This document shows positions 7,186 to 15,920 of a stretch of DNA of 37,082 bases, piece by piece. The position numbers and the translations under genes were made by a program. The stretch spans positions 1-37,082 of the forward strand of contig JAVJRN010000027.1 of assembly GCA_040218415.1 (NCBI GenBank), written 5' to 3'. Position 1 is the stretch's first letter. The number at the start of each line of letters is the position of its first letter. Origin of the DNA: JAVJRN01 sp040218415 (lineage in GTDB: Bacteria; Bacteroidota; Bacteroidia; Cytophagales; Cyclobacteriaceae). Below the pieces are notes generated by a model, which was not told the DNA's origin, made no database searches, and saw only the letters and a list, made by a program, of their open reading frames with translations.

Positions 7186-9207
7186 ATGGAACATCAGGAT
7201 CACAATCAAACGAATAAAGAGCATCAACATAGCCATGGTGATCACCATGACCACCATGATCATCACGCTCACATGATCGAGGATTTCAAAAAGCGTTTTT
7301 GGATTTCTTTGGTCATCATGCTGCCTATCGTGGTGCTAGCACCTATGATTCAGGGGTTAATTGGCTATGAGCTTCGCTTCGATGGAGATCGCTATGTTCA
7401 GTTTGGACTCTCTTCCATTCTCTTTTTCTATGGTGGGTGGCCTTTCTTGAAAGGCTTGGTTGATGAAGTAAAGGACAAATCGCCAGGCATGATGACCTTG
7501 ATAGCCTTGGCTATTTCTGTTGCCTACTTCTACAGTTCTGCCGTTGTTTTTGGACTCAGTGGTAAGATTTTCTTTTGGGAACTGGCGAGCCTAATCGTCA
7601 TCATGCTCCTTGGTCATTGGATTGAAATGAAGTCAGTCATGGGTGCCTCCAACGCCCTGCAAGAATTGGCCAAAATGATGCCTTCAACAGCGTGGCGAGT
7701 CAAAGAAAATGGTGACCATGAAGAAGTTGCCATCGCAGATTTAAAGAGTGATAACATTATTCTGGTAAAGCCAGGAGAGAAAATACCTGCAGATGGATTG
7801 GTAACAGAGGGCGAAAGCAATGTCAACGAGGCTATGCTTACTGGAGAATCAAAACCAGTAACAAAACACAAGGATGATCAGGTAATTGGTGGCTCTATTA
7901 ATGAAAATGGTAAGCTCAAAATCAAGGTGAAGCATACGGGTGAAGATTCGTATTTATCCAAGGTCATAGGGATGGTGAAAACGGCACAAGACACCAAGTC
8001 GAAAACACAAAATTTGGCAGACACAGCCGCTGCTTGGTTATTCTATGTGGCATTAGGTTCAGGTATTACCACGCTGGTCGTTTGGCTTAGTCTCGGAAAG
8101 GAGTTTGAATATGCTTTGGAGCGAATGGTGACCGTCATGATCATTTCGTGCCCGCATGCGCTCGGATTAGCCATTCCTTTGGTGGTAGCCATTTCTACCT
8201 CTGTTTCTGCCAAGAATGGTCTTTTGATCAAAAACAGGACCGCCTTTGAAAATGCACGAAAGATCACCACTATCATTTTCGACAAGACGGGTACCTTGAC
8301 CAAAGGTAAGTTTGGCGTGACTCGTTTTAAAAGCACTTCAAAGGAAACATCCGATGATGAACTGCTCCAAATAGCAGCTTCCCTTGAAAATAGCTCCGAG
8401 CATCCCATTGCTGCTGGCATAGTAAGAAAAGCCAAATCCAAAGAATTGAAATTGGACGAAGCTGAAAACTTTCAAAACATTACTGGGAAAGGAATAAAGG
8501 CTACTCTAAAAGGTAAGGAAATCAAAATAGTCAGTCCTGGGATGTTAAACGATCAGGGAATAGAGATTCCATCGGGTGCCTTTAAGTCCCAAGATGAAAC
8601 GGTGGTTTTTGTATTGATCGATGGTCGACTTGCGGGTTATATCGCGTTGGCTGATGAAATACGAGAGGAAGCCCTGTCTGCCGTGAATAAGCTGAAAAAA
8701 AGAGGAATAAAAGTGGTCATGGCAACTGGCGACAATAAAAAAGTGGCGGAAGCAGTAAGTAATCAACTTTCCCTTGATGATTTCTATGCGGAAGTCTTAC
8801 CCGAAGATAAGCAGCGTATCATCAAAGAGTTACAAGAAAAAGGCGAGTTTGTTGCTATGACGGGTGATGGTGTCAATGATGCCCCTGCCCTAGCCCAAGC
8901 CAATGTTGGTATAGCGGTAGGCTCGGGTACAGATGTGGCGGCTGAAACTGCCGATATCGTATTGGTCAATAGCAATCCGAAGGACATAGCCAGCCTCATT
9001 CTCTTTGGGACTGCCACCTACAAAAAAATGATGCAAAACCTCTGGTGGGCAGCAGGCTACAACATCGTGGCTGTGCCACTGGCAGCAGGCGTTTTAGCCG
9101 GTGTTGGCATCATCCTCAGTCCTGCCATAGGTGCGGTACTGATGAGTTTCAGTACAGTTGTCGTGGCTATCAATGCGCAATTGCTCAAAAGGCAAATGAA
9201 AGGTTAA
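7186..9207 (+). CDS. copB: CopB-type copper-translocating P1B-ATPase
   Basis: A 673-residue heavy-metal P-type ATPase. Residues 1-30 are a histidine-rich tail (HGDHHDHHDHHAH) in place of HMA domains. The metal-site motif in the sixth helix is CPH (Cys322-Pro-His324), typical of the CopB branch, rather than CPC. The actuator motif TGE is at 219-221, the phosphorylated Asp366 is in DKTGTLTKG, an HP motif is in SSEHPIA, and the hinge GDGVND is at 560-565. It should export copper from the cytoplasm. It is the last gene of the stress island and follows a ZIP remnant. Start ATG 7186 keeps the whole His-rich tail. Confidence 0.92.
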   Translation: MEHQDHNQTNKEHQHSHGDHHDHHDHHAHMIEDFKKRFWISLVIMLPIVVLAPMIQGLIGYELRFDGDRYVQFGLSSILFFYGGWPFLKGLVDEVKDKSPGMMTLIALAISVAYFYSSAVVFGLSGKIFFWELASLIVIMLLGHWIEMKSVMGASNALQELAKMMPSTAWRVKENGDHEEVAIADLKSDNIILVKPGEKIPADGLVTEGESNVNEAMLTGESKPVTKHKDDQVIGGSINENGKLKIKVKHTGEDSYLSKVIGMVKTAQDTKSKTQNLADTAAAWLFYVALGSGITTLVVWLSLGKEFEYALERMVTVMIISCPHALGLAIPLVVAISTSVSAKNGLLIKNRTAFENARKITTIIFDKTGTLTKGKFGVTRFKSTSKETSDDELLQIAASLENSSEHPIAAGIVRKAKSKELKLDEAENFQNITGKGIKATLKGKEIKIVSPGMLNDQGIEIPSGAFKSQDETVVFVLIDGRLAGYIALADEIREEALSAVNKLKKRGIKVVMATGDNKKVAEAVSNQLSLDDFYAEVLPEDKQRIIKELQEKGEFVAMTGDGVNDAPALAQANVGIAVGSGTDVAAETADIVLVNSNPKDIASLILFGTATYKKMMQNLWWAAGYNIVAVPLAAGVLAGVGIILSPAIGAVLMSFSTVVVAINAQLLKRQMKG

Positions 9208-9227
9208 TTCAAGCATGTGAACTTGAA
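9208..9227 (+). terminator. Weak hairpin directly after the copper ATPase
   Basis: TTCAAG and CTTGAA form a 6-bp stem with an 8-nt loop starting at the base after the stop codon. There is no T-run, so this is at best a weak terminator. Confidence 0.25.
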
Positions 9228-9290
9228 AGGTCATGATCAATCCTAAAACTAAAGAACCAAAAGCTATCGCCTAGTCAGCTCGCGCTCCTG

Positions 9291-9503
9291 CCAGCTTTTA
9301 ACTCCTGCTAATTAATATAAATACCTACTGCTTGAACCCCGTTGTGATTTATAGAAAGAAACACTATTTTGTGACCCGAAACTGAAAGGCTTGATGGGGT
9401 GGTGAGAGAAAAGCTCCATCTTTACGGCGATAAGTTTTGGGAATTAAATAGGTAATGAAAAATATAAGGCGGATGTCGGATGTCTGGTAGTTGTCCGAAA
9501 TTA
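9291..9503 (+). repeat. R1 repeat, copy a
   Basis: First of six R1 copies (also near 11439, 25181, 26119, 27859 and 35534). The core CCCCGTTGTGATTTATAG, then AAACACTATTTTGTGACCCG and CTGAAAGGCTTGAT, is nearly identical to copy f: one difference in about 69 bp. It ends 14 bp before the ATG at 9518. It accounts for most of the 310-bp gap after the copper ATPase. Confidence 0.8.
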
Positions 9504-9517
9504 CTTGAAAAGAAAAT

Positions 9518-10225
9518 ATGCTCTCTAACAAGGAAATAAAGAAAATCGAAATTGACCTTCACGATCGTGGGCTTTCAGAAGCAAATAGGAGAGTAATAAG
9601 GAAATCAAAAATCTGTATAATCGACAATGAAATTGACGATCTCAAGAGTTTACACGACGGATTGAAGAAAGAGGGATTTTCAAATCTCACCAAACTCAAA
9701 AAATCTCCCCCAATTAATGATATCCTATCTGAGCACTATGATGCCATTTTACTTGATCTTAATGATGTTGCCCAAGAAATAACTGAACTTGATGGACTCG
9801 GAGTATTGCAATTCCTGAAGCAAAGAGAACCATCGCTCCCCATTTTGGTTATCACAGGTCAAAATCCCTCTCCTGAAGTTCGTGATATCATTAACCTTGC
9901 TGATTCTGTTAGAAAAAAACCCGTTTTAGCCTCTGATCTAGCAAATGATGTTGAAATTTTATTACGTCACTACCATGATAAATTTTGGGCCTCTATTTTC
10001 TTATTAAAAGAACTCAATTCAATAGATATCGAATTAAGAGAGGAATTGGGTTTAATAAAACGTGTAAGACTTCATTTTTCAAGAAGAGCTCTGGAAAAAA
10101 GGTTAACGGCTAAAAATGAGGATATAGTGACCAAACTTGAAAGTGTCATTACACTGATAAAAAACACCAAATCAGCTACATCAATTATTTCCAAATTAGC
10201 TTCAAGTTTTTTGAGTGATGCTTAA
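9518..10225 (+). CDS. Divergent response-regulator-like protein paired with a histidine kinase
   Basis: A 235-residue protein. Residues about 27-150 form a receiver-like domain: CIIDNEIDDL supplies the acidic pocket, AILLDLNDV the phospho-acceptor Asp, ILVITGQ the switch Thr and RKKPVLASDL the conserved Lys-Pro. The C-terminal third is helical, charged and shows no DNA-binding motif I recognise. The following kinase gene overlaps its end by 8 bp (ATGCTTAA), implying coupled translation. It stands behind R1 copy a in accessory DNA. A phosphate-switched effector whose output is the helical tail is the simplest reading; the output is unknown. Confidence 0.65.
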   Translation: MLSNKEIKKIEIDLHDRGLSEANRRVIRKSKICIIDNEIDDLKSLHDGLKKEGFSNLTKLKKSPPINDILSEHYDAILLDLNDVAQEITELDGLGVLQFLKQREPSLPILVITGQNPSPEVRDIINLADSVRKKPVLASDLANDVEILLRHYHDKFWASIFLLKELNSIDIELREELGLIKRVRLHFSRRALEKRLTAKNEDIVTKLESVITLIKNTKSATSIISKLASSFLSDA

Positions 10226-11396
10226 TATCGAGGAAGTAATCAATACCGTAAATGCTGTAATTAGCAGAAAATCAAAAAATCATTACTCTTCAGTAATGGT
10301 TAGAGGAGGAAATAAACCGAACTACAATAATGGATTAAATACTCCTAAAGTCTGTTCCTTAAACCTTGACGTTTGCAAAAGGTTTTATAAGGAATCTCCA
10401 TCCAGAAACCTTTGGGAACGAAAGTGCCCGTTTGGGTATAAGGTGGCAAGTAAGGCATTTGATACTTCCTCAAGTCATGGGAAAATTTCAATATTCACAA
10501 TTGTTAGTTATGAAAGAATTGATAAGCCCGAAAATTTACTATCGAATCTCCCAAGAAATCTCAAAAGTCAAAAAGATGCCGTTATAGCAGAATTGAATGG
10601 CTTTGAAATAAATGAAGATAATCAAAGAACAAACAAGCAATACATTGAGGGATTGCTCGAAACCTTACTTATAGGACGTATTGGACTTTCAATTCAGTCC
10701 ATTTCCCATCAATTTTTCACTCCTCTTCAAGGTGCAATGTCAGATGTAAAGAATATTGAAATCGGTCAAGATATTGAAGAATCAATTGTACGATTAAGTA
10801 AAAATTTTAATTCGCTAAACAAACTTGCGACTGAAATTCAACTAATCCTTTCAACATCGGAAGACTTTAACAAAAACATGTTGAGAAGAGTAACAGTACA
10901 TAACATGGTCAATGAAATAATTGACTCCTTGTCAGCGGCTACCTTGGAGAAAAGCATAACTCTAAACCAAGGATACAATCACGGACCGAAAAGCGTTGAC
11001 GCAATTCCTAGTCAACTAAATATAGTCCTATCCAATTTGATTTCTAATGCTGTTAAATACTCATTCAAGCCAGTTAAAGGTCAGCATTTGGAAATTAGTA
11101 TTATTTATAAACAAGATGATGACTTCCTGATTCTTGAAATAGTTAATGAAGGTTGTAGAATCACAGAATATGAAATTAGGAACAGGTTAATTTTCAACTT
11201 AAGTTATAGGGGAGAATACTCCGGGGATCGTGAAAGACCAGGTTCTGGAAGTGGCCTATATATATCGGACAAAATTGCAAAAGTACACGGGGGAGGAATC
11301 GAAGTAGCATCTCTTTTTGTCGGAGGATCAAAGCATAACGGAACTGATCGTTATAAGAACACATTCGTATTGAAATGGCCGATAAGTATAATTTAA
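10218..11396 (+). CDS. Soluble sensor histidine kinase with Cys-containing N-terminal region
   Basis: From ATG 10218 (GTG 10215 is also possible) a 392-residue cytoplasmic protein. The H-box is SISHQFFTPLQG with His164, a variant of HELRTPL. The ATPase domain shows the N-box NLISNAVKYS and the G-box GSGSGLYISDKIAKVHGGG. There is no membrane segment. The N-terminal 110 residues contain VCSLNLDVCKRFY and then ERKCPFGYKVA, a C-x5-C-x16-C arrangement that could hold a metal, FeS or heme sensor site; this is an inference from spacing only. It should phosphorylate the receiver protein encoded just upstream. Two-component genes behind an R1 repeat suggest a transferable signalling module. Confidence 0.75.
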   Translation: MLNIEEVINTVNAVISRKSKNHYSSVMVRGGNKPNYNNGLNTPKVCSLNLDVCKRFYKESPSRNLWERKCPFGYKVASKAFDTSSSHGKISIFTIVSYERIDKPENLLSNLPRNLKSQKDAVIAELNGFEINEDNQRTNKQYIEGLLETLLIGRIGLSIQSISHQFFTPLQGAMSDVKNIEIGQDIEESIVRLSKNFNSLNKLATEIQLILSTSEDFNKNMLRRVTVHNMVNEIIDSLSAATLEKSITLNQGYNHGPKSVDAIPSQLNIVLSNLISNAVKYSFKPVKGQHLEISIIYKQDDDFLILEIVNEGCRITEYEIRNRLIFNLSYRGEYSGDRERPGSGSGLYISDKIAKVHGGGIEVASLFVGGSKHNGTDRYKNTFVLKWPISII

Positions 11397-11438
11397 AAAA
11401 AGCGCAAAACAAGAACCTAGCTTCACGCGATTAGCACC

Positions 11439-11644
11439 CACTTTTAGCTCTTTCTTATAGAGATCAAACACTTATTTCTTGTACCCCGTTGTGATTCATC
11501 AAAAGAAAGACTATTTTGTAGCCCGAAACCGAAAGGCTTGCTGAGATGGTGACAGTTTAGCTTAATCTCTAGCGCGATAAGTTTCCCAAATTTAATAGAT
11601 AATAAAAAATATAAGGCGGGTGACAGCCACTAGTGGTTGTTACC
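11439..11644 (+). repeat. R1 repeat, copy b
   Basis: Contains CTTTTAGCTC, then the core CCCCGTTGTGATTCAT, ACTATTTTGTAGCCCG, GAAAGGCTTG and the distal AGCGCGATAAGTTT and ATATAAGGCGGGTG blocks shared with copies a, c and f. It lies between the kinase stop (11396) and the membrane protein start (11675), so the two-component pair has an R1 copy on either side. Confidence 0.8.
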
Positions 11645-11674
11645 CTGCTTAGAGTGTATTAGACCTCCGAAATT

Positions 11675-12406
11675 ATGGATCTTTTCAAGGAATTTATTAG
11701 GCTATTCACCGATCAAGACTACTCGATAAAATCCAAATTAGTATTTGTTATAATTCTTTTAGGAGGTGTCTTTTTTATTGACAATATTCTAGGTTTCTCA
11801 TTTTTCTACGTTAATCAACAAAGAATTAATCAACTTGAAAAAATCGAACAACTGAAGAAAAGCAGTAAAGAGAATAAGCCTTTAGTCAAGCTTTTGGAAG
11901 AAACAGAAGAAGAAATCATCAATCGACAAACAGTTATTGATGCATTCCTCGAACTCTTTTCCAAAAACAAATTGGAACCATCGAATACTCACAAAATATC
12001 GAATTTAGATACAGCTTTAGTTGTAAGAAATGACACATTAACAATACCAGTATTAACAGACAGCACTAAGTCAAAAGTTATAGAAAAACTGGCTAATGAA
12101 CCAGAGGATCAATATCGATCAAGACTTTGGCACACTTTAACCTCATCTTACCTACTAATCCTAGTCATGTTCATACTTCCTATTTCGGGGATAACTCAGA
12201 AACCATTTCGATGGCCCAACTTTATAGGAATACTTTTTACGAGTGGAATTTTTGCCGGACTAGTATGGCTTAATCAATTTTTGCTTGGCTTAATACCTGT
12301 TTTATTCAATCAGCCTTGGATCAACTACATATTGAATTTTGCTATTCAGACCTTTATTTTTATTTGGATAGGCTTGTCACAGAAAAACAATGCCCACCCC
12401 CGCTAG
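11675..12406 (+). CDS. Membrane protein with periplasmic/cytoplasmic coiled domain, unknown
   Basis: A 243-residue protein I do not recognise. One membrane helix near residues 22-45, a hydrophilic helical domain of about 110 residues (rich in E, K and Q, probably coiled coil around 50-90), then three further helices at about 156-172, 180-203 and 213-236. No motif of a known family is visible. It follows R1 copy b by about 30 bp and ends inside a REP-like element: its stop codon, TAG 12404-12406, is part of the repeated sequence, so that element may have replaced the original 3' end. Confidence 0.6.
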   Translation: MDLFKEFIRLFTDQDYSIKSKLVFVIILLGGVFFIDNILGFSFFYVNQQRINQLEKIEQLKKSSKENKPLVKLLEETEEEIINRQTVIDAFLELFSKNKLEPSNTHKISNLDTALVVRNDTLTIPVLTDSTKSKVIEKLANEPEDQYRSRLWHTLTSSYLLILVMFILPISGITQKPFRWPNFIGILFTSGIFAGLVWLNQFLLGLIPVLFNQPWINYILNFAIQTFIFIWIGLSQKNNAHPR

Positions 12407-12500
12407 TCCCAGCACACCCGCTGCGCTAGTCCGAGCTTGTAGCTCGGACTTAATTCTTGAATGCGGATTCGAGCTGAAAGCTGGCACCAGCTGTGGATTG
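12401..12500 (+). repeat. REP-like palindromic element, copy 1
   Basis: Contains a perfect 9-bp hairpin, AGTCCGAGC-TTGTA-GCTCGGACT (12428-12450). The flanks are shared with the copy at 28982-29070, including GCTAGTCCCAGCACACCCGC and CTGAAAGCTGGCACCA. The paired base change between copies (CC/GG here, TC/GA there) preserves the stem. The GTAG within the loop and stem recalls REP elements moved by RAYT transposases. The rest of 12501-12680 holds nothing I can name. Confidence 0.65.
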
Positions 12501-12680
12501 TCTAGTATGAATCTGTTATTATCGCTCCCATAAAAATCGCTGAGCCATGAATGACTTTAAAAGCACATGCAATCAATGGAGTCATTGACCTTTGCAGCCC
12601 GCGATTTCATTTTGGTAGCCAGCAGCTTACCGTGAATTCCTAAATGGCCACAAAAGCCACTTAGTGGCTCACGAAAATCT

Positions 12681-12866
12681 CGCTTTTCTTTCACTACGAC
12701 TCCTTTTTCTTTCACTATGACTCCATAACCATTCACTAGGACTCCTTTTTCTTTCACTACCACTACTTAACCGTTCACTACAACTCCTTTTTCTTTCACT
12801 ACCACTCCCTAACCATTCACTAGGACTCCTATTTCTATCACTAGTACTCCCTAACCAATCACCAGA
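12681..12866. repeat. 21-bp tandem repeat array (nine units, alternating types)
   Basis: Units begin ACTCC and end CACTA plus two bases, each exactly 21 bp: 12699, 12720, 12741, 12762, 12783, 12804, 12825 and 12846, with a partial one before. Two unit types alternate, TTTTTCTTTCACTA and CTAACCATTCACTA, making a 42-bp higher-order repeat. Because 21 is a multiple of 3, long open frames run through it by chance. Confidence 0.85.
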
Positions 12867-12894
12867 TCTCGTCCTAAAATAAGTTGACAGATTA

Positions 12895-13017
12895 ATGAGC
12901 CATTTGACCGTAACTGAAGGCAATGGCAAAATCCAGTTTTCTGGTGATTTAAAAACCATTAACCGGTTTACAGTAAATAAATCAGCGGATTTTAACTCCA
13001 TCGATTCGGAATCCTAA
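12895..13017 (+). pseudogene. Fragment duplicated from a TlpA-like gene
   Basis: A 40-codon stretch (ATG 12895 to TAA 13015-13017) encodes SHLTVTEGNGKIQFSGDLKT, INRFTVNK and DFNSIDSES. It aligns without gaps to residues 109-147 of the thioredoxin-family protein encoded at 26343 (SHLTITEDNGKFQFSGDLKS, INEFSANK, DFNSSDSD). The DNA is also closely similar. No signal peptide, thioredoxin fold or CxxC is present, so this is an internal scrap left by duplication or recombination, not a gene. It abuts the 21-bp array. Confidence 0.75.
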
Positions 13018-13388
13018 CCTAGTAAGAATACTGGATGCAAAATAGCTGCGGTAGGGCATTAAAAGCTTGAAAAAAGGTCTTATCGTCCAGATGTTGTGGA
13101 CGCACCTGCAATTGTTAAAGAAAATAGCTTTTTTACGCATATAGGATAAATCAAGAAATCAAATGTCAAAAAAATGAAGGTAGATGGGTTATTCTTATTG
13201 TTCCTTAGGTCACTTTTTGTGTAACGCTATTTCAATAAAATACCGCATCGCCATTGGTATCTGTAGAAATAAAGGTTGATGGGATTATCCACAAATTATG
13301 GCTCCCTTATAAGGCTTTAAGCTCTGAAATTTTAAAATAAATAACGGGCTACAATCCAATTGATCTATTAATAGAGTCTCAAAAAAAC
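13018..13388. other. Intergenic stretch before the GH95 gene
   Basis: 371 bp of AT-rich DNA. One TGTGTAACG half-site at 13219-13226 resembles the repeated 38-bp motif but lacks the 21-bp partner. I see no RNA gene, clear promoter or terminator. Confidence 0.4.
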
Positions 13389-15875
13389 ATGCGAAATCAC
13401 TTCCTTTCATTCAGTCTAATTTTTACTCTTTTTCTAATCGCCTGTGCTCAAGAGCAAAAAGAAAAGGATTTGACATTGTGGTATGATCAACCTGCAGGTG
13501 ATTGGTATGAAGCCCTGCCGATTGGAAATGGCACACTCGGAGCTATGGTTTACGGAGGAGTCACCACGGAAACCTTACAGCTCAACGAAAACACTTTGTA
13601 TTCTGGTGAGCCCGGAGATCGGAACGTAAATCTTGATTTTACTAAAGCTTTACCCAAGGTAAGAGCACTGGTGAAAGAAGGTAAGCTGGTAGAGGTCGAG
13701 GAAATAATTGGGTCAGAATGGATGGGAAGAGCGCAGGATTGTTACCAACCTTTCGGTCATTTGTATGTTGATTTTGACCATGGCGAAGATATTACCAATT
13801 ACCGCAGAGCATTGGATTTGGAAACTGCAGTATGCAAAACGGATTATCAAATCAGAGATGTATCCTATCACCGCGAAGTATTTGCGAGCCACCCGGATCA
13901 AGTAATCGTTCTAAGTGCAAAAGGAAGCAAAAAGAACAGTATTTCATGCCGTATTCGGCTTGAAGGAGCTCACCCAACAGCTGCAAGTTCTGTTGAAAAT
14001 AATACCCTTATCATGACAGGACAGGCGCCTGCTTTGGCACTCCGTCGGCCCATTAAGAAAATTAAAGAGTGGAATCAGGAGTGGATGTATCCTGAGCTTT
14101 TTGATGCAGAAGGAAACGTAATTCCCGGACGAAGCAACGTAATGTATGGCGACCTACTCGATGGAAAAGGAACTTTTTATGAAGGGCGCGTAGGTGTTGA
14201 ATTGGAAGGAGGCACACTCACGATAGAAGGGAATGAATTGGTCGTAAAGAATGCTACTAAGATAAAAGTGGTTCTATCTGGGGATACTAGCTTTAATGGA
14301 AATGATAAAAGTCCGAGTAAAGAGGGTGTCGATCCCTCAATAGTGGCTTCTGCCAACTTACAAAAAGCACTTGCAAAAGAATTTGATGAACTGAAAAAAG
14401 ATCATATAACCGATTATCAGTCCCTGTTCAGCCGAGTCTCTTTTTCACTGGGAGATATAACAGAACAAAGTAAACGACCAACCAATGAACGGATAGCCAG
14501 TTTCAAAACGGGCAAAGACCAATCATTTAGCTCGCTATTTTTGCAATATGCTCGTTATTTAACCATTGCGTCATCACGAGAAGGAGGACAACCCATCAAT
14601 CTTCAGGGAATGTGGAACAATAAGATAATTCCCCCCTGGGCCAGTGCCTACACCATGAATATTAACGCACAAATATTCTATTGGATGACGGAGGCAGCTA
14701 ACCTGAGTGAATGTACGGAACCTAATATCCGTTTTACCCAAGAGCTATCGGTCGATGGTAGGCGGCATGCCAGGGAAGCATTTGGACTGGACGGCTGGAC
14801 AGCACACCATAATACCGCTATTTGGCGTGGAGCAGAGCCTATAGATTTCTACAAATGCTCATTCTGGCCATTTTCGGGAGCTTGGCTGTGCCAGCAAATA
14901 ATGACCCATTACAACTATACAAAGGACAAACAATTCTTAAAAGACAACTGGCCCGTTTTAAAAGGAGCAGCTGAATTTATGAGTGGCTGGTTGGTGAAAT
15001 CTGAAAACGGCTATTACACTACTCCAGTTGGATCATCTCCTGAAAACAGATTCTACCCTATGGGTAGTGAGCAAACCACCACATTTTGTGAAGGTCCTAC
15101 TATGGACATCATGATTGTAAAAGAGCTATTTACCAATTGTATAAAAAGTGCTAGCATCCTAGGGATAGATGACGTTTTTGTAAAATTGATAACGGAACAA
15201 AGAGACAACCTGCAACCCTACCAAATTGGCAGTCAAGGACAACTGCTGGAATGGGACAAAGAATATAAAGAAGTGGACCCGCAACACCGCCACATCTCAC
15301 ACCTCTTTGGTTTATGTCCTGGTAATGAAATCACCCAAGACAAAACCCCTGCCCTATTTGAGGCGGCAAAGCGCTCGCTGGAAATTAGAGGAGATGAAGG
15401 GACTGGTTGGGCAATGGCGTGGAAGTCTGTATGTTGGGCCCGATTAAAAGATGGGAATCATGCCTATAAAGTGATGAGTAATCTCTTTACCCCCGGAGGC
15501 TACAGAAAGGCCGGCGTAATCCCAAATATGCTCACCTCATGCCCACCTTTTAATATAGACGGGAACTTTGGTGGTGGTGCCGCTATCATTGAAATGCTTC
15601 TACAAAGTCATGAAACCAAAAACATAGATGGTGTGGAATTGCCTATCATTGAATTACTCCCTGCGCTTCCCGAAGTTTGGAGTAAAGGGGAAATCAGCGG
15701 CCTTCGGGCTGTGAATGGTTTTGAGGTAGATCTAATGTGGAATGACGGGCAATTGACAAATGCTAAAATTAAATCTCTTTTGGGCGAAAAAGCGATCTTG
15801 AGGCATAAAGGAGTAGATCAAGTCATAGAAGTTGATAAAGGAAACGTTTATGATTTTAGTGAAATCAAGTTATGA
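13389..15875 (+). CDS. GH95-family glycosidase lipoprotein (alpha-L-fucosidase/galactosidase type)
   Basis: An 828-residue protein with a lipoprotein signal (lipobox LIAC, Cys19), then the GH95 layout. The N-terminal beta domain starts LTLWYDQPAGDWYEALPIGNGTLGAMV in two adjacent pieces and continues LQLNENTLYSG. The (alpha/alpha)6 barrel contains MWNNKIIPPWASAYTMNINA followed by QIFYWMTEAANLSEC (catalytic-pocket Asn residues), WTAHHNTAIWRG, GSQGQLLEWDKEYKEVDPQH, HISHLFGLCPG, GDEGTGWAMAWK and FNIDGNFGGGAAI. GH95 enzymes invert alpha-L-fucosidic or alpha-L-galactosidic bonds; sequence alone does not decide which. It lies 45 bp upstream of a polysaccharide lyase gene, and the two probably work on one glycan at the cell surface or in the periplasm. 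Confidence 0.9.
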   Translation: MRNHFLSFSLIFTLFLIACAQEQKEKDLTLWYDQPAGDWYEALPIGNGTLGAMVYGGVTTETLQLNENTLYSGEPGDRNVNLDFTKALPKVRALVKEGKLVEVEEIIGSEWMGRAQDCYQPFGHLYVDFDHGEDITNYRRALDLETAVCKTDYQIRDVSYHREVFASHPDQVIVLSAKGSKKNSISCRIRLEGAHPTAASSVENNTLIMTGQAPALALRRPIKKIKEWNQEWMYPELFDAEGNVIPGRSNVMYGDLLDGKGTFYEGRVGVELEGGTLTIEGNELVVKNATKIKVVLSGDTSFNGNDKSPSKEGVDPSIVASANLQKALAKEFDELKKDHITDYQSLFSRVSFSLGDITEQSKRPTNERIASFKTGKDQSFSSLFLQYARYLTIASSREGGQPINLQGMWNNKIIPPWASAYTMNINAQIFYWMTEAANLSECTEPNIRFTQELSVDGRRHAREAFGLDGWTAHHNTAIWRGAEPIDFYKCSFWPFSGAWLCQQIMTHYNYTKDKQFLKDNWPVLKGAAEFMSGWLVKSENGYYTTPVGSSPENRFYPMGSEQTTTFCEGPTMDIMIVKELFTNCIKSASILGIDDVFVKLITEQRDNLQPYQIGSQGQLLEWDKEYKEVDPQHRHISHLFGLCPGNEITQDKTPALFEAAKRSLEIRGDEGTGWAMAWKSVCWARLKDGNHAYKVMSNLFTPGGYRKAGVIPNMLTSCPPFNIDGNFGGGAAIIEMLLQSHETKNIDGVELPIIELLPALPEVWSKGEISGLRAVNGFEVDLMWNDGQLTNAKIKSLLGEKAILRHKGVDQVIEVDKGNVYDFSEIKL

Positions 15876-15920
15876 GTGCAAAATGGTTGTTTGATTTGTT
15901 TGATGTGAAACCCTTTACAT

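Noticed and set aside
12557..12763. 68-codon minus-strand frame with VVKEKG repeats
   Set aside because: Another open frame of the same 21-bp array; no start context or conserved domain.
12669..13001. 110-codon minus-strand frame with SERKRS-type 7-residue repeats
   Set aside because: It is the 21-bp tandem array read in one of its open frames; the rest of it is antisense to the TlpA fragment.
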